DNA of 64,000 bases, from positions 2,041 to 66,040 of the forward strand of contig MU604008.1 in assembly GCA_025201845.1 (NCBI GenBank), read 5' to 3'. Numbering within the stretch: the first letter of the stretch is position 1; each line of letters opens with the position of its first letter. The position numbers were made by a program, and so were the translations under genes. The notes below the pieces were generated by a model. It saw nothing but the letters and a program-made list of their open reading frames with translations, ran no database searches and was not told where the DNA came from. Shown here piece by piece: positions 40,296-50,397 of this stretch. This DNA comes from Martensiomyces pterosporus. Its lineage: Eukaryota > Kickxellomycota > Kickxellomycetes > Kickxellales > Kickxellaceae.

Positions 40296-41267
40296 ATGTT
40301 CACCAGCAAGTTTCGAATTCTCGCCAGTGCCCTAAGGCACACAAGATTCCAGCCAGCCCGTGAGTTTACCGTGGCTATTGATGGCCCAGCAGCTTCGGGC
40401 AAAAGCAGCACAGCACGAGCGGTCGCGCAAGAACTTGGATTGGGGTACATTGACTCTGGTTCGATCTACCGCTGCGCTACGCTGCTGGCTCTGCGCGAGA
40501 GCATCACAGATGTTGAAGAGCACGCCGACAACTTGGCTGGTCTGATAAAGAGGTCAAAGATCGATATACTAATACAGCCCACCAAGCCAAGCAGCTACTG
40601 CTCTGGGCTAAGCACCAGCAGCACAGCTGTGCCAGGCGTCCGGGTTTTGCTGAACGATCAAGACGTTTCGCAGGAGATTCGCACAGCTGACGTGAACCGA
40701 TTTGTGGCAAAAGTGGCTAGCGATGGCAAGATCCGCTCTGCTGTGCTGGATATTCAAAGGTCGCTGGCAGCAAAGGCTGAGACGAAGCCACAAGAGGCAA
40801 AGGGCGATGGATCAGAAAGCATGCCTGGAGGAGTGGTCATGGATGGAAGGGATATTGGGACGACGATCTTCCCGAACGCCGAGCTGAAAATATACCTGGA
40901 TGCATCTGCCATGGCACGTGCTATTCGGCGATGGGATGAGATGAACAGCCAGCCGAAGGAGAGGAACAAGGAGAGTGGTGCTGGCTCTGCTGCTGCTGAT
41001 GCTGCTGCTGCTGCTAATAGCGGCAAGGGCAACAAGGAATCTGCGGAGCCTGCCGCTGCAGAGTACCCATCGGTGGAGGAGATTGCGCGAGAGCTGGAAG
41101 AGCGCGACTACGCCGATATCAACAGAAAGCACTCGCCGCTGCGTATCGCTCCGGACGCCGTGGTGATCGACAACACCAACCTTACCTTTGAGCAGCAAGT
41201 CTACACGATCTCGGATCTGGCAAGGGAGCGCATGGGGCTCAAGCGGAAACACGACGATTTCCTCTAA
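40296..41267 (+). CDS. Bacterial-type cytidylate kinase, probably mitochondrial
   Basis: Phosphorylates CMP or dCMP to the diphosphate. This is the bacterial Cmk fold, not the eukaryotic Ura6-type UMP/CMP kinase. 323 residues from the ATG at 40296 (MFTSKFRILASALRHTRF), an Arg-rich, acid-free start like a mitochondrial presequence. The Cmk motifs are all seen: P-loop IDGPAASGKSSTAR (about 28-41), YIDSGSIYR, DVNRFVAKVASDGKIRSAVL, MDGRDIGTTIFPNAELKIYL, the LID arginines in MARAIRRWDE, and RDYADINRKHSPLRIAPDAV near the C-terminus. Two insertions, one Ser/Thr-rich and one Ala/Asp/Gly/Lys-rich (from an imperfect GCT repeat), explain the length over the usual 220-230. Start choice among two ATGs (40164 also open) rests on the targeting-like N-terminus. 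Confidence 0.9.
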   Translation: MFTSKFRILASALRHTRFQPAREFTVAIDGPAASGKSSTARAVAQELGLGYIDSGSIYRCATLLALRESITDVEEHADNLAGLIKRSKIDILIQPTKPSSYCSGLSTSSTAVPGVRVLLNDQDVSQEIRTADVNRFVAKVASDGKIRSAVLDIQRSLAAKAETKPQEAKGDGSESMPGGVVMDGRDIGTTIFPNAELKIYLDASAMARAIRRWDEMNSQPKERNKESGAGSAAADAAAAANSGKGNKESAEPAAAEYPSVEEIARELEERDYADINRKHSPLRIAPDAVVIDNTNLTFEQQVYTISDLARERMGLKRKHDDFL

Positions 41268-41475
41268 TCCCAAAACCTAGATTGGCTGCTGGCTATAGGC
41301 TACACTGCCAGCTCTCCGTGCCGCCTGCCCCTTTTTCTGGCCATGCGCATAATTCCTCTATTGATTGCCTACTTTTTACTGCCACTAGTCTGTAAACAGT
41401 CAACAAAGACTGCTGTAGCATAGCGCAGCGTACAGATTGTGAGCGTTAAGGAAGAGAAAAAAGTGACGGGTAATA

Positions 41476-41937
41476 ATGAGCCATCACACAGACTACTACT
41501 CGGTTCTCGGCGTTCAGACAACGGCTTCACACGAAGATATCAAGCGCGCATACTATGCATTGAGTCGGCAAGTGCACCCTGATAAGCAAAACAGCAGCAA
41601 CCAGCTGCCATCCCAATCTACAAAGGATGCCAATCCGATCCAGTTCCACCAGCTGAGCTTGGCGTGGGAGACCCTTGGCGACCAAATCAAACGGCGAGAA
41701 TACGACAGACAGCGAAGCGAGGTGCAAAGCAAGGCGCGTGGCGTGGTGCAGGATGAGGTTGACCTGGATGACATGGACTTTGACGAGCAGACGCTTGCGT
41801 ACTCATACCCATGCCGCTGCAGCGGGAACTATATTATCAGCGAAGATGACCTGGAGGCCGGCCGAGACATGGCACCTTGCTCGGATTGCTCGCTAAAGAT
41901 CCGCGTTCTTTACGAAGCTGCCGATGAAGGCGACTGA
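41476..41937 (+). CDS. DPH4: Diphthamide biosynthesis protein 4 (DnaJ-like)
   Basis: J-domain cochaperone and electron carrier for the Dph1-Dph2 radical step that starts diphthamide synthesis on eEF2 (yeast Jjj3, human DNAJC24). 153 residues, the usual size. The N-terminal J domain (about 5-80) has the HPD triad at residues 34-36 (SRQVHPDK). The C-terminal CSL/DPH-type zinc module has YPCRCSGNYIISEDDLEAG and the second pair in MAPCSDCSLKIRV, a C-x-C and C-x2-C metal site. The order J domain then DPH zinc finger is diagnostic. The decayed carboxypeptidase fragment starts right after it. Confidence 0.94.
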   Translation: MSHHTDYYSVLGVQTTASHEDIKRAYYALSRQVHPDKQNSSNQLPSQSTKDANPIQFHQLSLAWETLGDQIKRREYDRQRSEVQSKARGVVQDEVDLDDMDFDEQTLAYSYPCRCSGNYIISEDDLEAGRDMAPCSDCSLKIRVLYEAADEGD

Positions 41938-42053
41938 AAGCGTGCTCGCATCCGGGGTACACCATACTGCTCTATTTACACTAGCTGGCGATATACTTGC
42001 AAATCCATATGTTATTTATGGTAGCAATAGAGGCAGAGCGGATACTGCACCGA

Positions 42054-42135
42054 AGAATTCATGCGCCAAAGACCAAGTCGCTGGCCTCTCTGACAAGTCT
42101 GGTGAGCAGCTGCTTCAAGAGCCCACCAGGCGTAC
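42054..42135 (+). pseudogene. Relic of a serine carboxypeptidase N-terminus
   Basis: Translated in the plus frame the stretch reads CAKDQVAGLSDKSGEQLLQE, which lines up with TDDQVVGLPYKAGEQPLHES near the mature N-terminus of the intact gene 0.7 kb downstream (shared DQV.GL..K.GEQ.L.E). The similarity stops after about 27 codons, there is no signal peptide in front and no catalytic domain behind it. This looks like the remnant of a tandem copy or a partial duplication. The match is short, so I keep the confidence moderate. Confidence 0.5.
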
Positions 42136-42465
42136 TGGCGCAGCACTTACCCCAGCGCGATTGATGTGCAGCGTGCCCTGTCACGACCTACTGCATCAAC
42201 GCCCTGCTTCCATTTTTATGCATTTTGAGCAGGCATACTCCGCTATTTGCGGAAGCGGCTGATAGCACCACTAATGACAATAAAACTCGGAAGACGAAGA
42301 GATAAGGCATGAAGAGTGGCGGATGCAACATGTATTGCGTTATATCCCAGCTGGCCATGTGATTGCTAATCCGCGCAACACCACCTGTGGCAATGTTGTG
42401 CTAGGCTGCAGCGGTGGTGGGAATAAGCCACCCCTGAGACAATATTGCTTACAAGACAGTGCTTG

Positions 42466-42493
42466 GCTCATTCTGCTCTGCTCATTCTGCTCT
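42466..42493. repeat. Two tandem copies of a 14-bp unit
   Basis: GCTCATTCTGCTCT occurs twice back to back, about 150-180 bp before the carboxypeptidase ATG in a pyrimidine-rich leader. Probably replication slippage. Confidence 0.8.
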
Positions 42494-42646
42494 GCTCCTC
42501 CATGCAGCAACATGCACGGCCTTTCCTACTTCCGTGCCTCCTCTGTGCGCGCTTTTTTGTCTCTCTTTTCCTCTATCGCTCATTCTGGCTTGCTGCATTC
42601 ACTGCCAAACTCCTTTCCGCCCTTTTATTTGCAGATTCAGCCCTAA

Positions 42647-44500
42647 ATGCGCGTTTATGCAACAGGGAACCCGGGCTCTCTAGCCCGAGCGGCTGTGCTG
42701 TTTAGTGCGTCACTCGCGCTTTTCAACTGCGCTGGTGCTGCGCCGGCCCCTGCACCTAGCACCAAATACACCGACGACCAGGTTGTTGGCCTTCCCTACA
42801 AAGCCGGCGAGCAGCCGCTTCACGAGAGCTACTCCGGGCACATCACTGTACGCCAATGGACGCCTGCTGGTGCAGCAAAGGACAGCGGGTCTGCAAGGCT
42901 TTTCTACTGGTATTTCCCAGCCATTGCGCCAAAGGTCGAGGACCCGCCGCTCATTCTGTGGATCCAGGGCGGTCCTGGGTCAAGCTCCATGATTGGGCTG
43001 TTTACTGAGATGGGGCCGCTGGAGCTCACCGATGATGGCCAGTTTACAAGGAGGAATGTGACGTGGGCCAATGAGTACGACTTTTTGGTGGTTGACCAGC
43101 CTGTGGGAACCGGATTCAGCTCGGTGCACCCCAAAGTCAACCTGACGCTGGATGACCTGTACCCCATGGCGCATCTGCTGCCTAGCAACGCATCGATCTG
43201 GAGGGCCAAGTATCCAGGCGACGTGAACCAGTACTCAAGCATCGACTCGCCCATGTCTGCTGAGTACATTGTGGCCGAGGCACGCAGCACCATGCACGAG
43301 ATGACGAACCCCATGCATGCGTGGCCCCATCATATCCACCCTTTCCTCGAAAGGTTTGCCAGCACTATTGGCACACGCCAGTCCGAGGTGCCCGGTACAT
43401 CTGCGTTCACGAGGCGCATGCGCGAGCACTACTTCCGGAACGAAGCTGAGCGCCCTCAGCAAGAGCTCGATTTACTGCTTGTAGACGACGATGACGACCT
43501 TTACTTGGTAAACAACGGATACCCTCCCTCCAAGGGCCAGGGCAAGCCACCAAGTGACAGGTCCGTCTGGGAGAAGATCGGCTTGAGCACCGACGAGTCT
43601 GGCGACTTTGCGAACGGATACGTCACCAACATGCGTGCCGTGGGCAAGGACATGTGGACATTTATGCAGGAGTTCTATAATCTGAGGCCTGAGCTGCGCA
43701 GACGCGATTTCCATGTCTTCAGCGAATCGTACGGTGGAAAGTTCGTGCCTGCAATTGCAGCATATATCGACCAGGAGAATGAAAGGCTCGGCAGGGACCA
43801 CCCGCAATTCATTAACCTCAAGGGAGTGTCAATTGGCAACAGCTGGGTGCATCCGCCACTCCAGATCCTTGCGCATGGTGGGATTGGCTTTTCATGGGGG
43901 CTTTTAGATGCGAACCAGGCGGATATTGTCGACCTGCTGGCGTTCAAAGCGCTCAACCACACGCTGAGCGGCGACCTGGAGCTTGGCACGCAGGCGCGCC
44001 TTCTGATGTTTGACTACTTCAGGAACGTCACTGGTGGCGTCAACTGGTACGACATTCGGCAGAGAAACCACCAGTACAAGCGCACATACCTAGACAAGGG
44101 ACTCAACCAGCCCGCTGTCCGCAAGGCCCTTCATAGCGAGGACACTGCATACGACAAGGATTGGGGAGTGTACTACCACTTGACTGCAGACATCATGCGC
44201 ACAACGGCGCCGCTCTTCCCTTATCTGCTTGAGCGCTACCCCGTGCAGCTCAACCAGGGTCAGTTTGATTTCCGCGATGGTGTTGCAGGCAATACGCTAT
44301 GGCTCAATGAACTCGAGTGGTCCGCCAGACACAAGTTTGCCCTATCCGACCGCCAGCAATGGCGGATCGGAAAGGAGCTTGCGGGATATGTGAGGAGCGG
44401 CGGAAACCTCTCGCACTGGGTGATTCTGAATGCCGGGCATATGTCTCCGGGAGACCAGCCCGAAGCCTGCCTGGACATGGTTCATCGCATTGTCTCCTAA
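42647..44500 (+). CDS. Secreted serine carboxypeptidase (peptidase family S10)
   Basis: Vacuolar or secreted C-terminal exopeptidase of 617 residues. The N-terminus MRVYATGNPGSLARAAVLF continues into a hydrophobic core and an Ala-rich cleavage site: a signal peptide of about 31 residues. The S10 signatures are WIQGGPGSSS with YDFLVVDQPVGTGFS, the nucleophile S361 in FSESYGGKF, the acid D541 in the GQFDF motif that aligns with GDxD of the family, and H598 in ILNAGHMSPGDQP. Several N-x-S/T sites are present. Compared with yeast carboxypeptidase Y the segment between the oxyanion block and the nucleophile is long and contains a run of acidic residues (VDDDDDLYLV). Decayed partial copy of its start lies upstream. 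Confidence 0.92.
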   Translation: MRVYATGNPGSLARAAVLFSASLALFNCAGAAPAPAPSTKYTDDQVVGLPYKAGEQPLHESYSGHITVRQWTPAGAAKDSGSARLFYWYFPAIAPKVEDPPLILWIQGGPGSSSMIGLFTEMGPLELTDDGQFTRRNVTWANEYDFLVVDQPVGTGFSSVHPKVNLTLDDLYPMAHLLPSNASIWRAKYPGDVNQYSSIDSPMSAEYIVAEARSTMHEMTNPMHAWPHHIHPFLERFASTIGTRQSEVPGTSAFTRRMREHYFRNEAERPQQELDLLLVDDDDDLYLVNNGYPPSKGQGKPPSDRSVWEKIGLSTDESGDFANGYVTNMRAVGKDMWTFMQEFYNLRPELRRRDFHVFSESYGGKFVPAIAAYIDQENERLGRDHPQFINLKGVSIGNSWVHPPLQILAHGGIGFSWGLLDANQADIVDLLAFKALNHTLSGDLELGTQARLLMFDYFRNVTGGVNWYDIRQRNHQYKRTYLDKGLNQPAVRKALHSEDTAYDKDWGVYYHLTADIMRTTAPLFPYLLERYPVQLNQGQFDFRDGVAGNTLWLNELEWSARHKFALSDRQQWRIGKELAGYVRSGGNLSHWVILNAGHMSPGDQPEACLDMVHRIVS

Positions 44501-47125
44501 CAGGGGGCCAAGGGCATTTGTTTATCGTCTTATCCCTTTTACTTTCATATGACGTGAATAAACATTTGGTGCTATGCACTGCTCCTCCTTGGCAAGCACG
44601 GCGTGCCCAACTCCGTCCTGAATGGTGCTAAAGATCGGCAGGGTGGATGGCTTGACGCCTTACATGCCACTCCACTGCTGTGCATGCCACAGCACCGCCG
44701 CGTTGTTGTGACAAATCCGGGCAAAGGAGCTGGCAGACGGTGCTTTTGACAGCTTAGCAACGCGCAGCAACAAAGCATGGTGCATGTGTGGAGAAAAAAG
44801 ATCGACCCCAGCGGTCAATTTGCGACGAGTATTGTTGGCTGGATGTGGTGGAGGAAGCACCCAAGCTCTGGAGGATGAGGTAATACGGGATGCCATCGTG
44901 ATTTTTCATGCTCAGCAGCTGCTTGCTTGAGCTAATTGTTATTGTTGTGCCTACTGGCAATATTTTGGTGATACTCAGCGTCAGCTGCTTGTTTACCAGT
45001 GTCTGAGTGTTTTGCTGGTTCATCATGTAGCGTCGTCAGCTGGACACTGCCCTTGCTCTCGCATCGATTAGCATCCCTCTCCTCCCTCATTGCTGCGTTT
45101 ACTGCCCATTTAGGGCTGCGTCAAACAGATTTACGTGTTGCTGCTTTCAAGCTATCCTCATGCCTATTGTAGCAGCTATTATGCACATGATGCTGTGCTG
45201 CAAAGATTCAATGCATGCACGCTGGCACTTGGGTTCCAAAACATAGTTGCTGCTGCTGCTGCTGACCGCACGACTCAGACCCTTCCTCTGCGTCCAATAT
45301 AACTACCTTTTCGCGGCGCCACACCACATGCTGCAAGAGGAGGTAAGCTTTTGTCGCTACCACCAACCCCCGCCCTCTCACTTTGCCTCAAAGTGTGCTA
45401 CGGCATCCAATCTGGAAAGGCACAGAGCATGCTGCTGCGCGACACATGGAGATTAGAGCCAGAGTGGAAGCCAAACAATGCCCTGAGCTCTTGGATGCAC
45501 GTACTCTGAAAGAGACACAAGCCAACCATGAAACATAATTGATATTACAAAATCCCCTTCGGCGAATCTTAGGAAATATCAGCGGCATTTGAATTCATTC
45601 CGAATAGCCGACCTCACGCACATGTACGGCATTGGCACCCCTGCGCTCGCGGTTTTGGCGCCAATATTGGGCTGCACCAGAAGCGAGAGCGACTGCTTGA
45701 AGCTGCTGGTAAAAATCCATCCCCAAAGCGTGATTCAGCACAACCACAGCAGGCTGATTGTTCGCCCACCGCAAACGGCCGTTATAATAACTCAGCCATA
45801 GAGCGCTACAATGGCAGGTGCAGTACGGTGTGTGAGCCAGGAGCAAGAGGAGGAGGGGGTGGTACGCACCACACACGGAACAAGGGCAACCACACCCCCA
45901 TTCGTGCTCTGCTACCTCAATCCCTTGCTATTTTTGCCTCGCTCTTTCGCTCGCCTGGGGTGTTCAGGCTATTCTTCATATGTGAACTTGCGGGCGTGGA
46001 GGAGGGACCTGCCACCACCACCACCGCAGCTGGCGCTGCCACCTTCTTTCACCCACAGTCGGCCTTTTAATGGACCCAGATCACAAAAAGGCAGCTGGAG
46101 GCGGGGGCATAGCCGTCGTAGAGACTGCTTTTCAATGTTTTTTGTTTTCTATTCTATTTGTTTATTTTCTTCTCCCTGGCTCCTTGCTCTCCCTCCGACT
46201 TGTAAGATTTCTTGTCCTATACAAACCACCTTCCTCCCTTGGCCTCCACTCTCCTCCCTTCCCTTTTCGAGCCTGCGCGCTAGTATCTGCGTTTGACGCT
46301 GCCAAGCACTTCTGTACGCTCAGCGAAAGTAAGTACAGCTCCTCCTCTCTACGGCTCGCTAGAGGCAAGCTGCAGGCTATTTTTAATATCATCGGTATCT
46401 ATTATGCCTGTCGCGCATGGAGCCTGGCGGGGGCTACGCCTCAGGCATGCTCTTCGACGCCATATATCCGCTCCGTATCCACAGCAGCTGCACTTGCTAG
46501 CGGGTTTATACGCTCAGAGCATCGCTACCCGCCTTTGGAGCCACAGCTTCCTTTATAAAGGGCACATCTGCCATAGCTGCACTTGCAGCTGTGATGCCTC
46601 GATTGCACTCCTCCCCTCCTCCTTCACCCCCCATACGCGCTCAGCAAAACCACTCACACCTGCGTTTTGCTTCAGCGCTGAACAGACTGTGCTGTGTCTC
46701 GAAGGCGGGCTGGCACCTGTCGGCACGCCCCCTCCTCCGTTGGCATCCCAGAATGTGATTTTTGCGGGCAGATGGCAGCCCTGGACTTCTCTATGGCTGC
46801 GCTCATCCACAACAGCTTCGCTGGAATGCCAATGCCTCTCCACCAATCTCTCTTGCTCTCTTTCAAAATATCCTTCCCTCGCTACTTCATTGCTGCTTCG
46901 TCCTGAAACAACCACCTGCTCGCGCTACATCGGCGCGAGTCTTCAGCAAGATAGGATGCCGTATTGATAGGACGTATCCCAAGCGCTGGCACTTGCTGGA
47001 GTAAAGAAAAGCTGTGTGAAATTAATGGGAAGAGATGTCATATTCTACGAATTCCTGATGGTATGTTTTGTGCTGCTGCTTTTTCTTGGGTAACTCTGCA
47101 TCGACCAGTAGCTGGGGAAGAGAAA
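44501..47125. other. Long gene-poor region ahead of the HMG gene
   Basis: 2.6 kb without a gene I can support. The right half (45.8-47.0 kb) is pyrimidine-rich on the plus strand with many short frames on both strands (up to 224 codons) that lack any motif and start and stop like chance. No tRNA, rRNA or repeat array seen. It is the longest gap in the window and may be a long regulatory region or 5' leader for the SAM/HMG gene. Confidence 0.5.
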
Positions 47126-49973
47126 ATGGAGCGCAAGAACGACGAGCTGTACAGTTTCCTGAGTAGCTTGGAGCTGATGCAGTACTACGAGTCGTTCAAG
47201 CGCGAGGGCTTTGACCGACTAGAGGCTGTAAGTACATCTCTGTGCAGGCAGCTGTTGCCGCATGCCTTTTGCGCTCTGATTCACATGACGGGATTCGATT
47301 CTTCGGGGATGCAAATGCTTTACTCAGCGCCCCTCCACAGCTCTCTTCCTCTCTCCGCCATGCGCGATGTTTCTATTGTAGATAGCCGACATTCAGGAGT
47401 CCGACTTTGAGGCACTCGGCGTAAAACGTGGCCATAGAAGGGTAGGCTTTCAATTTCCCAATCTGAGACGCTAGTTCACACAAGCTGACCCCAGATCCAA
47501 CAATACACAGCCTCCGCATCCGTAGCGCTACAGCCATATATGTACAACCCGCATGTTCCCATATGTGTGTATGTGGGCACCTATGACACCATTCACGTTC
47601 CATTGCATTATGCTTCCGCCATGCTCGCACGAGTGCATTTTTGCACTGCAACCTAGATTCTTCCCTATCGAACCCCACCCACATACCTCCCCAAAGGCAG
47701 CCCTTTGCCAGCAGTCGCTGCCTCTGCTGCCACCGCCTACTGCAGCACAAATATCCTATGCTGCTCTCGCCTACACACCCGCACCATGCCTGCAAAAGCC
47801 TAACCCCTTTTGCACCTGCAATGTGGCACCTGTCCATTTAAGGCCCTTGACCAGCAGCCATGGTGGCTTTGAATACCAAACCACTCCACTTATGTGGGAG
47901 GGTTTGGGGGGATGGTCAGAAAAGAAGCGAGCAAAATACCACACAGCAACGTGCTGCCCACTCCCCCTTTTCCTGCGCTGCGTTCCCGCAGAAGCAGCGC
48001 ACCAGCCTCATTGTCCTTGGTATGCATTGGCCGCGCAAAGGATATTATTGCGGGCCATTCTTTCTCCCATATGGCAAATAGGACATAGCGAGGGAGCAGA
48101 GCAGCCGTTACATGTGTGCACTTCTCCACTGCAGAGCATCCCTTTCAGGGCACCAAGATCACAATTCCCTCTGGCTCATTCGCACTTGCAAGTCTACCCC
48201 CCTATTGTGCTGGAGACTCCACACATTTTGCTCGCTGCCGCTTTCGCTGCTCTTGTCCCCAGCCTCCGAAATGACGCAGGTGAATACACACGCCCATTGC
48301 ACGATAAGATGCACCTTGTGCAAACCTGCCACCAGGCTTTACACTTCATTTCCGTTTTGGCATTGGGCGATGGCGCTGTTGCAGAACCCGCATACTGCCC
48401 TTTAGACTAACCATCTATGCAGCGCGGCCACCAACCAGATGTGCACCTCAAAAATAATAGATTATTCACCGAAGGGCACAGGAACTGACCAGCCCGCTGC
48501 GATATTCCAGAGACCTTCCCCCTATAACCTCGCCATTGCTTTCACAGCCGCACCTGCGTAAGTACTTGAACATTAGTGCTATGCGTTTGCTATTTTACAT
48601 GGTGTGTGCCCAGGCTATGTCATGAGACGATGGACAGTCGGCAGCTTCTTCTATATTAATTGCCATGCTGCCCTAATTCATGCGTCCAAGCCGGACTTTG
48701 TCTGCTACTGTAGGACAGCCCTCACAAGAGTCGGCGCCATCACCACCGTTGGATGAAGCTGAGCCTCTTACAGCATACTTGTATCGCCAGCACCCTCAAC
48801 TGCAGCAGCAGCAGCAGTCTCGGTATCCGCCGCCGCCTCTACAGTATCCCCGGCACCAGCAACAGCAATACCACCAGCAACAGCAGCACCTTTGGCAGCA
48901 GCAGCAGCAGCAATTTCAGCAACGGCAGACAATCCCATTCCCAAAGCCCTCTCAGGAAGGGCCAAGCAAGCACGCTGGGAAGCATCCTGCCTACCATACA
49001 GTACATACATCAGCAATTAGCAGGCCGGTGCCAGTGTCTACGCAGCCTACAATTCAGATACCATCCACATCACCCAGCTACCAACCTCAAGCACCACAAT
49101 ACTCTCAGCAGCAGCCAGCGTCGCTGTCATCTGCAGAATCGCCATCGCTGCAGCAGCCACCGCGGCCTACATCTCCGTTTACAAGCCCCTACCAGATAAG
49201 CCCAATCGCTGCAGCTATACGCACGTCACCTATGCGGCACAAGTCGCGCGGCCTGTCAATGTCCTCTCTGGTTGGAAGCTCTTCGAGCAGACGAAGAAGC
49301 TCCCGGTCCGACCCAAGATCGCCCTATGCCCGCCCCTCAACGGACCCCCAGTCGCCCCAGTCTCCTAAATCGCCAGCATCTCCCCAGTCACCAAAGCGGA
49401 CCTATAGGCGCCATCCCAAAAAGGACCCAAACGCACCAGAGAAGTGGAGGTCTGCATATCAGCTGTTCAGAGACGACGTCAACAGAGAGCTGCATGGGCA
49501 GGAGATCCCGTTCTCTGAGATGTCCAAGATCCATAGCAGGAAATGGGCTGAGCTCGACGAGGAGAAGAAGGAGGTGTACTTTGAGCGATCGAGGTCTGAC
49601 AAGGCCGAGTACCAGCGAAAGATGGCCATTTACGAACAGACGCCCGAATACAGGGTAAGTTGCACCCTCTGTGTTATATAATGCTGCATTTGGTGTGGAA
49701 GCGCGGCCTTCAGTGTGCTAACTGCCTTTGGGCTGGGCTTACACGCTGCTCCTCACTCTTGTGCTGTAGCAGTATGAGGAGTATTTGGAGAAATTCTATA
49801 AGCAGGACTCGACGGTGAAGCGCGTTGGCCGCCCAAAAGGCACAAGAACATCCAAGTCGAAAGGAAAGAGCGCAGACGTGGGCAGGAGCCAAGAGCAGGA
49901 GCATGATCTGGATCCATCAACAACAAAGTCGCAGGAGTCGCCCTCGTCTTCCCAGGAAATATCGTCCAGATAG
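47126..49973 (+). CDS. SAM-domain plus HMG-box plus AT-hook DNA-binding protein
   Basis: Probable transcription factor assembled from exons 47126..47227, 47382..47441, a possible 10-nt micro-exon 48548..48557, 48714..49654 and 49770..49973; all junctions are GT-AG and in phase. Exons 1-2 make a SAM domain (LYSFLSSLELMQYYESFKRE, then IQESDFEALGVKRGHRR). Exon 4 starts with a Gln/Pro/Ser-rich region (long CAG/CAA runs) and an SPKRTYRRHPKKD basic patch, then an HMG box DPNAPEKWRSAYQLFRDDVN ... SRKWAELDEEKKEVYFERS. The last exon adds KRVGRPKGTR, an AT-hook. If the micro-exon is wrong, splicing from exon 2 straight to 48719 is also in phase. The third intron of about 1.1 kb is far longer than others here. 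It is not next to the markers known from the mucoralean sex locus. Confidence 0.72.
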
Positions 49974-50397
49974 GCACGAAAAAGCGCCTGCCAGGGGCTG
50001 GTGGCGGCGCTCGACGACATCCCTTTCCCACCCTCTGTGTATCTCCTCAACTGTGTCAAATAGTTTTCTGCTGCAAAGTGCTCACCCACCTTGTATCGCA
50101 CACCTGGCTCCAGACTCCGTATATACTACCACTACCTCGCCCAATGGCATTATGCTCAGACATAGACCTCCTTTTCCCTACAAATAAAACTATTTCGTTT
50201 ACATTACAGATGTTCAGCCAATCAAGCATGGAGGCGGAGCATGAGAGGTTGCTGCGCATAGAAAACTTTATCCAGAGCGAAATGAAGCGTGGCTCATCCG
50301 CATAGAGCTGAGAGCTCTCCCTCTCCCTCTTGCCTGCAGCTGCTTTTGTTTATTATATATAGTGTGTATTTGCTCCGGTCTCTCCTTTTGCTAGCAA
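49974..50397. other. Intergenic, possible short exon and promoter of the next gene
   Basis: 424 bp. After a good acceptor (ttacattacag at about 50200-50210) the frame 50211-50305 reads MFSQSSMEAEHERLLRIENF and ends with SEMKRGSSA, coding-like but without a matching donor in the HMG gene; it could be an alternative last exon or a tiny gene. A TATATATAG at about 50354-50362 sits 40 bp before the next ATG. Confidence 0.35.

Larger units (their letters stand above)
41938..42646. other. Intergenic with carboxypeptidase relic and promoter
   Basis: 709 bp. Near 42066-42130 it holds the decayed copy of the carboxypeptidase start listed separately. A pyrimidine-rich leader with a 14-bp direct repeat at 42466-42493 precedes the intact gene. 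Confidence 0.6.

Noticed and set aside
46293..46967. 224-codon plus-strand frame
   Set aside because: Pyrimidine-rich, Ser/Leu/Pro-biased translation with no motif; overlaps other frames.
47553..48410. 285-codon plus-strand frame
   Set aside because: It lies inside the long intron of the SAM/HMG gene, has no motif, and is full of Pro/His/Cys typical of a chance frame.
47126..49973. HMG gene as part of a mating-type (sex) locus
   Set aside because: The neighbours (carboxypeptidase, an orphan, Med21) do not include the flanking transporter or RNA helicase genes known from the mucoralean sex locus, and the HMG box is fused to a SAM domain.
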